64,000 bases of DNA from an uncultured Lachnospiraceae bacterium (GCA_947246015.1 CAMXQE010000020.1:1-64000); one strand, 5' to 3'; counted from the first letter of the stretch, positions 1 through 7,745 are shown. The notes: generated by a model not told the origin, from the sequence alone. Made by a program: numbers and translations.

Positions 1-2
1 AG

Positions 3-42
3 AATAAGTCTGTAAGCTGTTTTTCTTGCTTACAAACTTATT
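3..42. other. Stem-loop ahead of the first gene
   Basis: Inverted repeat 3-17 / 28-42 (AATAAGT-c-TGTAAGC pairing with GCTTACA-a-ACTTATT), 14 pairs plus one mismatch and a T-rich loop. No U-run follows on the + strand, so it is either the end of an upstream unit outside the window or a structured leader of the gene at 62. Confidence 0.5.
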
Positions 43-61
43 ATACGAGGAATAACTCGCT

Positions 62-328
62 ATGTTTCGATTATGGGCTAAGATTTTCAGGGACAACCAT
101 TTATTAAAGGACACGGTCGTCTGTGACGACAGTGATGACACCAGGACCCATAAGGTCTTCAGGGCCTTGGATGAGGTCATATATCAGTTTGATTTAGGAA
201 AACCTATCTGGCTGGACGCTACAGTCACGGAATTCAAGCGGCATGATAAAGCGCGGTTTACACAGGATAATTTTATTGAAAGCATAGATTTTGATTATCT
301 GGAAATCCATGTGATTGAAGAAGATTGA
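62..328 (+). CDS. Conserved hypothetical protein, 88 aa
   Basis: Small soluble protein rich in Asp and Glu, with no signal peptide or membrane segment. The start ATG follows a GAGGAAT ribosome binding site by about nine bases. I know short proteins of this look (MFRLWAKIF at the N-terminus, acidic C-terminus) from Lachnospiraceae chromosomes, where no function is assigned. It stands alone: the next gene has its own promoter at 378. Function unknown; the reading frame is supported by the RBS, the absence of a competing frame and codon usage like the neighbouring host genes. Confidence 0.7.
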   Translation: MFRLWAKIFRDNHLLKDTVVCDDSDDTRTHKVFRALDEVIYQFDLGKPIWLDATVTEFKRHDKARFTQDNFIESIDFDYLEIHVIEED

Positions 329-377
329 TGAAGTAACACGATTTTGGCATTTAAATTAATTCCTCTGCATATTTTTG

Positions 378-406
378 TTGACACCTCACATAATATGTTA
401 TAGTAT
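378..406 (+). promoter_or_regulatory. Promoter of the hemolysin III gene
   Basis: TTGACA (378-383), 17-bp spacer, TAGTAT (401-406). It lies 77 bp ahead of the ATG at 483, leaving an untranslated leader of about 70 bases. Confidence 0.7.
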
Positions 407-482
407 TTAAGTACATCATACGTAGTTTTTATTACTACATGACAGAGTCTTTTAATTTGTAACATAATCAGGAGGTATCAAT

Positions 483-1133
483 ATGCAGATAACGATTCGT
501 GAACCCGGAAGCGCCATTACACACTTTATCGGTATGATGATGGCAGTTTTCGCCGCTGTTCCCTTACTGGTAAAAGCGGCTGCCGAAACAGACGGCAACT
601 GCCTTATGGCAATGACGGTTTTTATAATAAGTATGGTACTGCTCTATGGGGCCAGCGCTACCTATCATTCCCTTAGTGTATCGGAAAAAGTAATACGGAT
701 TTTCCGTAAGATTGACCACATGATGATTTTTGTGCTGATTGCAGGTTCTTATACCCCCGTCTGCCTGATTGTTCTTGGCGGTCAGGTGGGATATACACTC
801 CTCGCTGTGGTTTGGGGCATTGCCATTTTAGGAATGACGATTAAGGCATTCTGGATTACCTGTCCGAAATGGTTTTCCTCCATCCTTTACATTGCTATGG
901 GCTGGGTATGCATCGCCGTATTCGGTCCGCTGTGGAACGTACTGCCGCACGCCGCTTTTCTCTGGCTTCTGGCAGGCGGTATTATTTATACGATTGGCGG
1001 CGTCATTTACGCTTTGAAGCTTCCCATCTTTAATTCCAGACACGAAAATTTTGGTTCTCACGAGATTTTCCACCTGTTTGTCATGGGAGGAAGCATCTGC
1101 CACTTTATCTTCATGTATCTGTATGTGGCATAG
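483..1133 (+). CDS. Hemolysin III family membrane protein (PAQR-like)
   Basis: 216-aa integral membrane protein with seven predicted hydrophobic segments, the usual size and layout of the HlyIII/YqfA branch of the PAQR superfamily. Family marks seen: N-terminal EPGSAITHFIG, a YHSL motif near residue 61, KIDHMMIF near residue 77 and a C-terminal GSHEIFHLFV with the paired histidines that, with the earlier His, would bind a metal ion. The RBS AGGAGG precedes the ATG by about seven bases, and the gene has its own promoter. Members are often called hemolysins from an old assay; in most bacteria the real role, probably in membrane lipid homeostasis, is not established. Confidence 0.9.
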   Translation: MQITIREPGSAITHFIGMMMAVFAAVPLLVKAAAETDGNCLMAMTVFIISMVLLYGASATYHSLSVSEKVIRIFRKIDHMMIFVLIAGSYTPVCLIVLGGQVGYTLLAVVWGIAILGMTIKAFWITCPKWFSSILYIAMGWVCIAVFGPLWNVLPHAAFLWLLAGGIIYTIGGVIYALKLPIFNSRHENFGSHEIFHLFVMGGSICHFIFMYLYVA

Positions 1134-1152
1134 CAGCCAATTTCCTTACACA

Positions 1153-1334
1153 CCCCTGTGCAATCGGGCAGGAAAGGTTTCTCTCCCTACCCGCCGCGCG
1201 GGGCATCCGTCAGCTCTGCTGACACACTTCCTTTGGATGCCCCTGTGCAATCGGGCAGGAAAGGTTTCTCTCCCTACCCGCCGCGCGGGGCATCCGTCAG
1301 CTTTGCTGACATACTTCCTTTGGATGCCCCTGTG
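1153..1334. repeat. 87-bp tandem intergenic repeat, two copies plus 8 bp of a third
   Basis: The unit begins CCCCTGTGCAATCGGGCAGG at 1153 and again at 1240 with period 87; the first eight bases recur at 1327. The two full copies differ at only two positions. Each unit contains short dyads, including GTCAGC-tctGCTGAC. It fills the space between convergent genes (hemolysin III and galE). Open frames across it on both strands show repeated peptides and are not credible genes. Confidence 0.85.
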
Positions 1335-1335
1335 C

Positions 1336-1361
1336 ATAAAAACGGCGGGATTTCTCCCGCC
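1336..1361 (-). terminator. Rho-independent terminator of galE
   Basis: On the minus strand GGCGGGA - GAAA - TCCCGCC followed by GTTTTTA, just downstream of the galE stop codon. The stem is 7 bp and GC-rich with a stable GNRA-type loop. Confidence 0.85.
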
Positions 1362-1369
1362 TAATTTTA

Positions 1370-2386
1370 TTAGTCCTCATATCCATTCGGATTGTTACTC
1401 TGCCATCTCCAGGAATCCGCACACATCTCTTTGATTCCATACTGCGCTTCCCAGCCAAGCTCTTCCTTCGCTTTCTTCGCATCGGAATAACAGGTTGCAA
1501 TATCACCCGGACGTCTGTCCTTAATCACATAGGGAATCTTTACTCCGGTAGCTTCCTCGAAATTCTTCACGATATCCAAAACACTGTATCCCGTTCCCGT
1601 ACCAAGGTTGTAGATGCACAGACCGGCTTTCTCTTCTATCTTCTTCAAAGCCTTCACATGTCCCACCGCAAGGTCTACCACATGGATATAATCCCTGACG
1701 CCGGTTCCGTCCGGAGTATCATAATCATTTCCAAATACACCCAGCTCTTTCAATTTACCTACTGCAACCTGCGTAATATACGGCATTAAATTGTTAGGGA
1801 TACCGTTAGGGTTTTCACCAATGGTACCGCTCTGATGCGCCCCAATCGGGTTAAAGTAGCGAAGCAGGATAACATTCCATTCCGGATCCGCTTTCTGCAT
1901 ATCCATCAGAATCTGCTCCAGCATAGACTTGGTCCAACCGTAAGGATTCGTACACTGGCCTTTCGGACATTCCTCCGTAATCGGGATAACGGCCGGGTCG
2001 CCGTACACCGTTGCCGAAGAGGAGAAAATAATATTCTTCACGCCATGCTGCCTCATCACATCCACCAACGTGAGTGTTCCTGCAATATTGTTCTCATAAT
2101 ATTCCCAGGGCTTCGCTACCGACTCACCTACTGCTTTTAATCCTGCAAAATGGATGCAGCTGTCAATTTTTTCCTTCTCGAAGATTTCGTTCAGGGCTGC
2201 CCTGTCCAAAATATCCGCTTTATAAAAGGGAACCTTCTTTCCCGTAATCGCTTCTACCCGTTGTAATGATTTTTCACTGGAGTTGCTCAGATTGTCCGCC
2301 ACCACTACATCATATCCTGCATTCTGTAATTCTACTACCGTATGGCTGCCAATATATCCGGCGCCGCCCGTCACTAAAATTGCCAT
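1370..2386 (-). CDS. galE: UDP-glucose 4-epimerase GalE
   Basis: 338-aa cytosolic short-chain dehydrogenase-type epimerase that interconverts UDP-glucose and UDP-galactose (Leloir pathway, also supply of UDP-galactose for surface polysaccharides). Seen: NAD-binding GGAGYIGSH at residues 7-15, substrate Ser in SSSATVYG (122-129), catalytic Tyr149 and Lys153 in YGWTK, and the C-terminal RRPGD motif. The ATG at 2386 is chosen over an upstream in-frame ATG because it follows AGGAGGTAGAGAA. It is followed by a terminator, and the UDP-sugar pyrophosphorylase gene lies upstream on the same strand. Confidence 0.97.
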   Translation of the reverse strand: MAILVTGGAGYIGSHTVVELQNAGYDVVVADNLSNSSEKSLQRVEAITGKKVPFYKADILDRAALNEIFEKEKIDSCIHFAGLKAVGESVAKPWEYYENNIAGTLTLVDVMRQHGVKNIIFSSSATVYGDPAVIPITEECPKGQCTNPYGWTKSMLEQILMDMQKADPEWNVILLRYFNPIGAHQSGTIGENPNGIPNNLMPYITQVAVGKLKELGVFGNDYDTPDGTGVRDYIHVVDLAVGHVKALKKIEEKAGLCIYNLGTGTGYSVLDIVKNFEEATGVKIPYVIKDRRPGDIATCYSDAKKAKEELGWEAQYGIKEMCADSWRWQSNNPNGYED

Positions 2387-2533
2387 TTCTCTACCTCCTG
2401 TTAAATTCAATGCTTGTTTCATATCTTTTCTGATATCGGATTTTCTTCCTTACCGTTACTCTTAGTTTACTCCAAGCTGTATTTATTACAATACTATAAT
2501 GTTACCAATGGCTGTCAAAATGTTAAATATGAC

Positions 2534-3757
2534 TTATAACTCTATTCCGTTCAAACGGCACAGCTCCCTTGCCGACTCTACCGAATCTATGCCGGTCGCA
2601 TTTTTAATCGGGGCAAATTCCCGGCTGCGTTCCACTTCATAGGGAAGACAGTTATCTACCTGATGAATCATGTCCAAAACAAGGGTTTCATATTTATAAC
2701 CGTTCGGTTCATCCGGCTCTACATAGTTTCCCTGCTCGTCCAGATAAGGGATTTTCTTTTCCACAATATGCAGCGGAAGCTGACCGTCCACGATTTTTTC
2801 CAGCATACTTTCCTTGAAAAGATAGTTCAGAATGACGCCGAAATTATACGCCGGTTGACCCTGTTCATCCTTTGCTTCTTTCATTTCATCGGTCAGTTCA
2901 TAATATTCCACAATGGAAGGTCTGCCGTCCTCCAAACACAGCGCCCCCACCCGCTCATCAGGAGAGACTTTCTTTACCACCTTTGCTCCTGCCACACAGC
3001 CGTTGGAGATGGTCGCCCCTACGAAACAGGGGTCTGCAATACGCTGGAGCACATTATCCACAGCAAATACGTTGAGCCATTCAATGCCGGCTTTTTTTAT
3101 CATGCCCAAAAGTCCCTCTTTATACATAGAAGAAAACCACCCTCCGTTTCCGTTTGGGGAAGTAGCAATCTTCCATTTTTCTTCCATATATACTTTCCCA
3201 TTGTAATCCGAAGCGGGAACCATATCCTGTACAAAAAAATGGACATATTCTTTTTTATAGCCAAAATAATCCTTTTCCTCAAAAAACTCCATCGTCATTT
3301 CATGATTCTTGTCACTGGTCATTACAAACAGATGAATCCATGCATCCGCCTGCCGTACCACATCCAGCATATTTTCTATCAGACGCTGGAAAATATACAC
3401 TTCCTTCGTAATACCAATATTATACATCCCTTTTGGCTCTTCGAAACCGAGCCTGGTTCCCATTCCCCCGGCCAGAAGAACTGCTGCCACTTTTCCCTGC
3501 CGGATAGTCTCCAGTCCGATTGCCGTATAATGCTCCCGTTCTTTCTCTATCTGTTCCAGCTGCATGGCGGCAAGAGAGGTGATTTTCCCTCTCCGGTTCG
3601 TAGTGTTGTCCTTACAGTATTTCAGGTTTTCGAAATCCGATGTCTCTATCTGCTCAAGAAGCGCCTGCTGCTGCTGCTGCGTCAGCTCCTCATAATAGTT
3701 CAATACGTGCTGCTGTCCATACCGTTCTAATTTTTCATACGCCTGCTTATAATCCAT
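2534..3757 (-). CDS. UDP-sugar pyrophosphorylase (UDPGP/UAP family)
   Basis: 407-aa nucleotidyltransferase of the eukaryote-like UDPGP type I family, which makes a UDP-sugar from UTP and a sugar 1-phosphate. The signature LLAGGMGTRLGFEEPKG lies at residues 94-110, followed by the PNGNGGWF loop and a C-terminal KYETLVLDM segment as in UDP-N-acetylhexosamine pyrophosphorylases. N-terminal 60 residues are helical and Gln-rich. The ATG at 3757 has the better spacing from GGAGG; the ATG two codons upstream overlaps the Shine-Dalgarno sequence. Next to galE, a role in UDP-Gal/UDP-GalNAc or UDP-Glc supply is likely; the exact sugar cannot be told from sequence. Confidence 0.88.
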   Translation of the reverse strand: MDYKQAYEKLERYGQQHVLNYYEELTQQQQQALLEQIETSDFENLKYCKDNTTNRRGKITSLAAMQLEQIEKEREHYTAIGLETIRQGKVAAVLLAGGMGTRLGFEEPKGMYNIGITKEVYIFQRLIENMLDVVRQADAWIHLFVMTSDKNHEMTMEFFEEKDYFGYKKEYVHFFVQDMVPASDYNGKVYMEEKWKIATSPNGNGGWFSSMYKEGLLGMIKKAGIEWLNVFAVDNVLQRIADPCFVGATISNGCVAGAKVVKKVSPDERVGALCLEDGRPSIVEYYELTDEMKEAKDEQGQPAYNFGVILNYLFKESMLEKIVDGQLPLHIVEKKIPYLDEQGNYVEPDEPNGYKYETLVLDMIHQVDNCLPYEVERSREFAPIKNATGIDSVESARELCRLNGIEL

Positions 3758-4667
3758 TTCCATCCCTCCAAAGATTGTAATCCCCGTTTTTCCCTATCAT
3801 AGCAAATTCCTGACTTTGACGCAACTGTTTCGCAGGAAATGTCCCGGAGCGTGTTTGAAAAGGCAAAGGAGAGGGACAATTGAGGCTTCACCGTACCGGA
3901 AACTCTGCATACCTTAATTTTAAGACGGCCGTTGCCTGCCGAAAAATTCAGGAGGTTTCCCCATGACCATATACACCGTAAAACCCGGCGATACCATTGA
4001 CGCCATTGCCGCTGCCTACGGCATAGGCGCCGACACCATCATCTATAACAACCAGCTCTCCTACCCCTACCGTCTGGCCGTCGGGCAGGCACTCCTGCTC
4101 AGCACCGGAACCTCCGGAACAGACAGAAGAATCATCACCGCCGGAGGATATGCCTATCCATTCATCCGCAGATTCACCCTTACGGAAACCCTGCCTTATC
4201 TCACCAACCTGTTCATCTTTTCCTACGGGTTCACTACTGCCGGAGAACTGATTCCTCCTGCCCTGGATGATGAATGGATGATTGCCCTTGCAAAAGAGAA
4301 TCATACGGCTCCCATCCTGACGCTCACTCCCTTCGGCCCTGACGGAATGTTTAATAACCACCTGATTACCGTCATGGTAAACAATATGGATGTACAGCAG
4401 ACTTTCATCTCTAATCTGCTGGAAGTCATAGTGGAAAAAGGATATGAGGGAGTGGATATTGATTTTGAATATATTCTCGCCGAAGACCGGGTTCCCTTCG
4501 CCGAATTCGTAGCAAAAGTCCGTGAAGCAGTTAACGGCCTCGGCTTTCCGGTCTCTGTGGCCCTTGCACCCAAAACCTCCGACAACCAGCCGGGACTGCT
4601 GTATGGAGGAAAAGATTACAGACTGCTGGGCGAGGCCGCCGATTCCGTACTGCTGATGACTTATGAA

Positions 4668-4681
4668 TGGGGATATACATA
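4668..4681. other. attL: attL core
   Basis: Copy of the 14-bp core within the GH18 gene (codons for W-G-Y-T-Y). The phage-side arm 4685-4697 (CCACGCAAGTCAT) is the right half of the reconstructed attP. Confidence 0.92.
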
Positions 4682-4732
4682 TTACCACGCAAGTCATATG
4701 CATTATGGGTGTATTCCTTCCATATATAATAT

Positions 4733-4761
4733 AAAAGAGCGGAGGCAAGTTCCGCTCTTTT
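4733..4761. terminator. Bidirectional terminator inside attL end
   Basis: Perfect 11-bp inverted repeat AAAAGAGCGGA / TCCGCTCTTTT with a 7-base loop. On the minus strand the right arm runs into TTTTATATTATA and would end the 62-aa gene at 4798; on the plus strand it lies in the readthrough tail of the cut GH18 gene and would also limit host transcription into the prophage. Confidence 0.85.
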
Positions 4762-4797
4762 ATCATTCTGACTTTTCTTTCTGCAATTATTTTTAAA

Positions 4798-4986
4798 CTA
4801 TACTTTTGATATTTTTTCATCTACGCACATTTCAATAAATGCCGACAGTGACATCCCTGCTGCCTTGGCAGCTGCCTGATACTCCGCTTTTTTTCCTTTA
4901 CCTGCCATAACCGTAATTCTGTCATATTTTTCCTTCTGATATTCGTTCACATACGCAAAAGCCGCCTTTTTATCTGCAAATGCCAT
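4798..4986 (-). CDS. Small ribbon-helix-helix (Arc/CopG-like) protein, 62 aa
   Basis: Basic, Ala/Lys-rich N-terminal 25 residues followed by a pattern typical of ribbon-helix-helix regulators: a short strand (YDRITVMAG) and two helices (AEYQAAAKAAG, SLSAFIEMCVDEKI). Such proteins bind DNA as dimers and act as antitoxins or phage regulators. RBS AGGAGGTGGCAG is ideal, the promoter lies at 5010-5038, and the terminator at 4733-4761 follows. It is the outermost gene at the attL end, a place where serine-integrase elements may encode an excision (directionality) factor, but nothing in the sequence proves that role. Confidence 0.75.
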   Translation of the reverse strand: MAFADKKAAFAYVNEYQKEKYDRITVMAGKGKKAEYQAAAKAAGMSLSAFIEMCVDEKISKV

Positions 4987-5009
4987 TCTGCCACCTCCTG
5001 TTTGATTTT

Positions 5010-5038
5010 ATATTATCATTTATTATAAAAAAATACAA
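5010..5038 (-). promoter_or_regulatory. Promoter of the ribbon-helix-helix gene
   Basis: Minus strand TTGTAT (5038-5033), 17-bp spacer, TAATAT (5015-5010), 24 bases ahead of the ATG at 4986. It diverges from the promoter at 5068. Confidence 0.6.
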
Positions 5039-5067
5039 GCATTTTTAAACTTTTTTATAAATATGTG

Positions 5068-5096
5068 TTGACAGCATATTTAAACTATGCTATACT
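5068..5096 (+). promoter_or_regulatory. Strong promoter of the attL-end small-gene cluster
   Basis: TTGACA (5068-5073), 17 bp, TATACT (5091-5096). The spacer starts GCATA and ends TATGC, a 5-bp dyad that could serve as operator, possibly for the divergently encoded ribbon-helix-helix protein. Confidence 0.75.
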
Positions 5097-5122
5097 AATA
5101 TCATCAAGAGAGGAAAGGAGGA

Positions 5123-5239
5123 ATGCAGATGGACAAGAAAATAGGCAAGCTGATAAAAGTGGTTCGGTCACTTACACAACTTGCCTTAGAGATTGGAACT
5201 CTCATAGCCGTTATCAAAATGATAATAGAGAGTATCTAA
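5123..5239 (+). CDS. Small hydrophobic peptide, 38 aa, type I toxin-like
   Basis: Begins MQMDKKIGKLIK, followed by an amphipathic then hydrophobic helix (LALEIGTLIAVIKMIIESI). RBS GGAAAGGAGG lies directly before the ATG. Size, the GTL motif and the basic N-terminus recall the holin-like type I toxins of Firmicutes prophages, but no antisense RNA was demonstrated. A GC-rich hairpin (GGGGAGG-gaaa-CCTCCCC, 5248-5265) follows the stop codon without a U-run. It is the first gene behind the strong promoter at 5068. A role as a small membrane peptide is inference. Confidence 0.55.
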   Translation: MQMDKKIGKLIKVVRSLTQLALEIGTLIAVIKMIIESI

Positions 5240-5302
5240 TCACAACGGGGGAGGGAAACCTCCCCTACCTAAAAAATATCACAGTCTGTCTGTAAAATCA
5301 AT

Positions 5303-5386
5303 ATGATAAAGAATATTTTGAAACTTGTGGTAGCGGTTATTTGGTTGCTTATTGTAGTGGTTGGACTTGTTTTACTGTTTATGTAA
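5303..5386 (+). CDS. Very small membrane peptide, 27 aa
   Basis: MIKNILKL then an uninterrupted hydrophobic stretch to the C-terminal Met, long enough for one transmembrane helix. No strong Shine-Dalgarno sequence is visible (only weak purines upstream), so translation may depend on the preceding gene. It lies 63 bp after the 38-aa peptide in the same transcript. It could be a partner of that peptide or a non-coding stretch; the steady run of hydrophobic codons argues for coding. Confidence 0.4.
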   Translation: MIKNILKLVVAVIWLLIVVVGLVLLFM

Positions 5387-5414
5387 ATTCTCAAAACAAA
5401 CGGAGGTGCGCAAA

Positions 5415-5639
5415 ATGGCAATGTATAAAACAATAGTTACTGATAAAACGAATGGCCGGAGAGTTATTATCGAAAGTGAATATAACACAAAAGCGGAATT
5501 TGTTCGTGATTTAAGGGCGAACGGATATGCGGTAAATCCAATTAAGGTCAAAACCAAAGAAGTGTTCGAGTACATCACAAAACATACAGATTGCACCCCT
5601 TGGGATTGGAAAGAAATAAAAGTAGTTCCAGCAGAATAA
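5415..5639 (+). CDS. Small phage protein of unknown function, 74 aa
   Basis: Soluble, mixed alpha/beta in appearance, starting MAMYKTIVTDKTNGRR. RBS CGGAGGTGCGC precedes the chosen ATG; the upstream ATG in this frame (5361) overlaps the tiny membrane gene and has no RBS. Third gene of the rightward cluster near attL, expressed from the promoter at 5068. Homologues with the pattern YxTxVTDKxxGRRVIIESEY seem familiar from Clostridia prophages, all without assigned function. Confidence 0.65.
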   Translation: MAMYKTIVTDKTNGRRVIIESEYNTKAEFVRDLRANGYAVNPIKVKTKEVFEYITKHTDCTPWDWKEIKVVPAE

Positions 5640-5687
5640 CCACACCACCCACCCGGCGGGGTTGCGCCGGGAGAAAGTGAGAAGGAT

Positions 5688-5855
5688 ATGAAAAATAGAT
5701 ATTGGTTTACAAATGAAGATGGAGAAAATATTTTGAGTGATTTCTGCGGAACAAAAAAAGAAGCTGTTAAATATGCAGAAGAGCAAGCTGAAATATCAGG
5801 CGGGGATATCTATATTAATTGCGGAGAAAATATTATTGACATTGCATTTGCATAG
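5688..5855 (+). CDS. Small acidic phage protein, 55 aa
   Basis: MKNRYWFTNEDGENIL, then a helix rich in Lys, Glu and Ala, ending DIAFA. RBS GAAGG lies five bases before the ATG. A 7-bp hairpin (CCCGGCG / CGCCGGG, 5652-5671) sits between it and the previous gene and may separate or stabilise transcripts. Last gene before the terminator at 5863. No function recognised. Confidence 0.6.
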   Translation: MKNRYWFTNEDGENILSDFCGTKKEAVKYAEEQAEISGGDIYINCGENIIDIAFA

Positions 5856-5862
5856 AATAGAC

Positions 5863-5893
5863 GGCGGCAGGATAACACCTGCCGCCTTTTTTT
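5863..5893. terminator. Terminator between the small-gene cluster and the lysis genes
   Basis: GGCGGCAGG - ataaca - CCTGCCGCC followed by seven T on the plus strand. It ends the rightward cluster and directly abuts the endolysin stop codon, so it can also mark the end of the leftward late operon. Confidence 0.88.
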
Positions 5894-6536
5894 ATCTTGC
5901 CTTATTCTCCAAAGCCGCCCACGTCTTCTGTCCGGCAATCCCGTCTATCACAAGACCATTTTCAGCCTGGAATGCCCTGACCGATTCAAGGGTCTTTACG
6001 CCGAATTTCCCGTCGATGGCACCCACTCCGTATCCCTTCGCGGTAAGGCGCTGCTGTAAATATGTAACGTCTGCGCCGCAGTTTCCCATTTTCAGGGTTG
6101 TCCGTCCCCGTGTCCCGGAACATGGTGCCAGGAACAGTTCCCGCTCCGCCTGTCTGCGCCGTGTCAGACCGGCAAGCACCCTCCCGCCTGCCTTATTATA
6201 CTGCAGCATTTTTTCCGCAATCACATTCCTGCTCCTTGTGCCATTGGCGGTCAGCTGGTCAATGCTTCCGACATTGTATGCAAAGGATACCATGGCGTCG
6301 AACTCGGACTGGTTCCAGCTGTATTTTTTGTTATATTTTTCCACCTTCCTTTCGAACTTTTCAAGGTCCACCCGCAGGTATGCTTCTGCCTGTGCCGCTG
6401 TTATCTTCTGTCCCTGCCTTACATCACCGGTATGCCCGTAACCAATTGTCCATACCCCGGCAGGACATTTGTAGGCATCCAGCCTGCATCCCTCAAATTC
6501 CTTGATTAACTTTATCCCGCTGTCTGATATCTTCAT
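5892..6536 (-). CDS. Phage endolysin: GH24 lysozyme with peptidoglycan-binding domain
   Basis: 214-aa muramidase that cleaves the glycan backbone at lysis. Residues 1-145 are a GH24 domain (IKEFEGCRLDAYKCPAGVWTIGYGHT) with the likely catalytic Glu15 in the FEG motif; residues 150-214 are a PG_binding_1 repeat (DVTYLQQRLTAKGYG, DGKFGVKTLESVRAFQ). No signal peptide, so release needs a holin. Start taken at 6536 because GGAGG lies eight bases upstream; the upstream in-frame ATG (6551) contains that GGAGG. Last gene of the late operon, next to holin-like genes. Confidence 0.93.
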   Translation of the reverse strand: MKISDSGIKLIKEFEGCRLDAYKCPAGVWTIGYGHTGDVRQGQKITAAQAEAYLRVDLEKFERKVEKYNKKYSWNQSEFDAMVSFAYNVGSIDQLTANGTRSRNVIAEKMLQYNKAGGRVLAGLTRRRQAERELFLAPCSGTRGRTTLKMGNCGADVTYLQQRLTAKGYGVGAIDGKFGVKTLESVRAFQAENGLVIDGIAGQKTWAALENKAR

Positions 6537-6554
6537 TCCCTGTACCTCCATCCA

Positions 6555-6707
6555 CTATATATTGCCGGTTATTAACCGTTCCATCTGCATCTGTTCATAA
6601 ACATCCCTGTATTCTTTCCTGCATTCCTGCCCGGCAGATGCGAGCAGAAGCAGGACACAGCATATGGCAGCAATAACAACCGCCGCCACAGCCACTTTTC
6701 CCCGCAT
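6555..6707 (-). CDS. Small membrane-anchored lysis-cassette protein, 50 aa
   Basis: MRGKVAVAA followed by a hydrophobic segment of about 18 residues with two Cys, then a charged tail (ECRKEYRDVYEQMQMERL). A Lys-Arg start, one membrane helix and a charged exterior tail fit a lysis accessory protein. The ATG lies three bases past the holin stop codon, with RBS GGAAAGGATGAGG inside the holin 3-prime end, so it is translationally coupled. Position between holin and endolysin supports the role; the family is not recognised. Confidence 0.55.
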   Translation of the reverse strand: MRGKVAVAAVVIAAICCVLLLLASAGQECRKEYRDVYEQMQMERLITGNI

Positions 6708-6710
6708 CCC

Positions 6711-7013
6711 TCATCCTTTCCCAATCTGCGCCACGGCCTGCTTCACCTTGTCATAGCCGACCATGGCACCTATCCAGTTGGCAATCCCCATCAGGGCCAG
6801 GTACACGCTGTTCAGTGCGGCGAAGGGTACCTGGAAATTCACATAATAAACCGCCGTCCCGCCGCACCCGACAACCACCGCAATGACAAGCACCACAATA
6901 TTAGTTGCATACCTTACCCCCAGCCCGTCCAGGAACTTTTTTACCGCCTCCGTCACAAGGGCCGTTACCGTTGCAAATGCTGTTAATAATACTAAAAATA
7001 CCGTTACCGTCAT
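6711..7013 (-). CDS. Putative holin, 100 aa
   Basis: Three hydrophobic segments (about residues 2-22, 35-60, 66-86) with a short charged C-terminus, the class I holin layout. It would form the membrane lesion that lets the GH24 endolysin reach the wall. It overlaps the previous gene by 4 bp (start codon in its stop) and is followed by the 50-aa gene and endolysin. Sequence such as AVKKFLDGLGVRYATNIV resembles holins of clostridial prophages from memory. It could instead be a holin antagonist if a neighbouring membrane gene is the true holin. Confidence 0.75.
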   Translation of the reverse strand: MTVTVFLVLLTAFATVTALVTEAVKKFLDGLGVRYATNIVVLVIAVVVGCGGTAVYYVNFQVPFAALNSVYLALMGIANWIGAMVGYDKVKQAVAQIGKG

Positions 7014-7291
7014 AAATCCGTTACCTCACTTTCCAGGCTTCCAAGCCTTCCCATGTCCTTATTTTTCCTACAGTTTTCCACTTTTGCCTTCCATACCACA
7101 AATCCTGTATGGATGCCAAGTTCCGCATAGGCGCACGGCGGTATGGCCGCAAGTGCGCTCATGTCCGTTATGCCGAGGATTCCGCTCAAGGCCGTCAGGA
7201 GCACTACTGCCCCGACGATTACATGTACCGCGACAAAATTGCAGTAGTACATCCTGTCCGTGAATCCCCGGCGGAAGGTTATCCTCTTCAC
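7010..7291 (-). CDS. Membrane protein of the lysis region, 93 aa
   Basis: N-terminal KRITFRRGFTDRMYYCNF then one long hydrophobic segment (about residues 20-43), a second weaker one near 50-68 and a charged tail beginning KAKVENCRK. This pattern is common beside holin genes in Clostridia phages, always without a proven role. The end overlaps the holin start by 4 bp and the start abuts the 115-aa gene. Alternatives: second holin or holin regulator. Confidence 0.65.
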   Translation of the reverse strand: MKRITFRRGFTDRMYYCNFVAVHVIVGAVVLLTALSGILGITDMSALAAIPPCAYAELGIHTGFVVWKAKVENCRKNKDMGRLGSLESEVTDL

Positions 7292-7639
7292 CTAATCGCC
7301 CTCCTGTTCGGCCACGATGCTCCTGTCGTGGTCTTTTATACGCTGCTCGGCTGCCTGAAAATCTTCAAAAGCCTGGGTCAGCTCCCCATTATGATTTCCC
7401 TTGATGACTGCCTGGTACAGCCAGAAAAGAAGCCGCCCCTGTGCGTGCTGCAGCGCGTCATTATAGGACGCACGCTTAATCCTGTTCGCCCTCCGCCTCC
7501 TTTCCTCTTCCTCCCTCCGGTCCAGCATCTGCTCCAGGTGCCGGCGGACGAAATAAAAGACGATGCCCACAATACCGGCACCGCCCACGACACTTGATAC
7601 GATTATTGTCACTACCTCAGAGGCTCCCATCCCTGTCAC
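7292..7639 (-). CDS. Single-pass membrane protein with long basic coiled-coil tail, 115 aa
   Basis: Residues 6-30 form a Gly-rich membrane helix (VVTIIVSSVVGGAGIVGIVF), followed by a strongly charged stretch (RRHLEQMLDRREEEERRRR) and a helical tail. RBS GGAGGTGACAGGG precedes the ATG by a short gap. It belongs to the lysis cassette by position. A helix-plus-cationic-tail layout would fit a holin partner or spanin-like protein, but no family was recognised. Confidence 0.6.
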   Translation of the reverse strand: MTGMGASEVVTIIVSSVVGGAGIVGIVFYFVRRHLEQMLDRREEEERRRRANRIKRASYNDALQHAQGRLLFWLYQAVIKGNHNGELTQAFEDFQAAEQRIKDHDRSIVAEQEGD

Positions 7640-7706
7640 CTCCCGCCACTGCCTCTACCAGCCGGTCCAGGTTTCCCCCGAGCAGCCAGTCTATAATCCT
7701 TTCCAT
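7617..7706 (-). CDS. Possible 29-aa peptide ahead of the lysis genes
   Basis: Starts MERIIDWLLGGNLDRLVEA behind the good RBS GGAGGAAAAAAGG and overlaps the start of the 115-aa gene by 23 bp, so it could act as a translational coupler. Short peptides of this kind occur at this place in related prophages, but the evidence is only the RBS and position. Confidence 0.35.
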   Translation of the reverse strand: MERIIDWLLGGNLDRLVEAVAGGDRDGSL

Positions 7707-7745
7707 TATTTTTCCCAACCTTTTTTCCTCCTTTCCGGACAGTCT

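Larger units (their letters stand above)
3963..4796 (+). pseudogene. N-terminal part of a LysM-GH18 spore-type glucosaminidase, cut by the prophage
   Basis: Residues 1-45 form one LysM domain (YTVKPGDTIDAIA), and from about residue 55 a GH18 fold begins with the catalytic DIDFE at 165-169 (Glu169 proton donor), as in SleL/YaaH N-acetylglucosaminidases that degrade cortex fragments during germination. At codon 236 (4668) the host gene meets attL; the frame then runs through about 40 phage-encoded residues to a stop at 4794-4796, giving a 277-aa product lacking the last third of the barrel. The missing part lies at 57164-57598 and fuses in frame to a 379-aa protein. RBS AGGAGG at 3950-3955. The truncated product is presumably inactive. 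Confidence 0.93.

Noticed and set aside
1051-1506. Open frames on both strands across the 87-bp repeats
   Set aside because: The peptides are translated repeats without RBS; they also overlap galE and the hemolysin gene.
2663-3730. 355-aa plus-strand frame opposite the UDP-sugar pyrophosphorylase
   Set aside because: Shadow of a well-supported gene; composition is unlike a real protein and no RBS is present.
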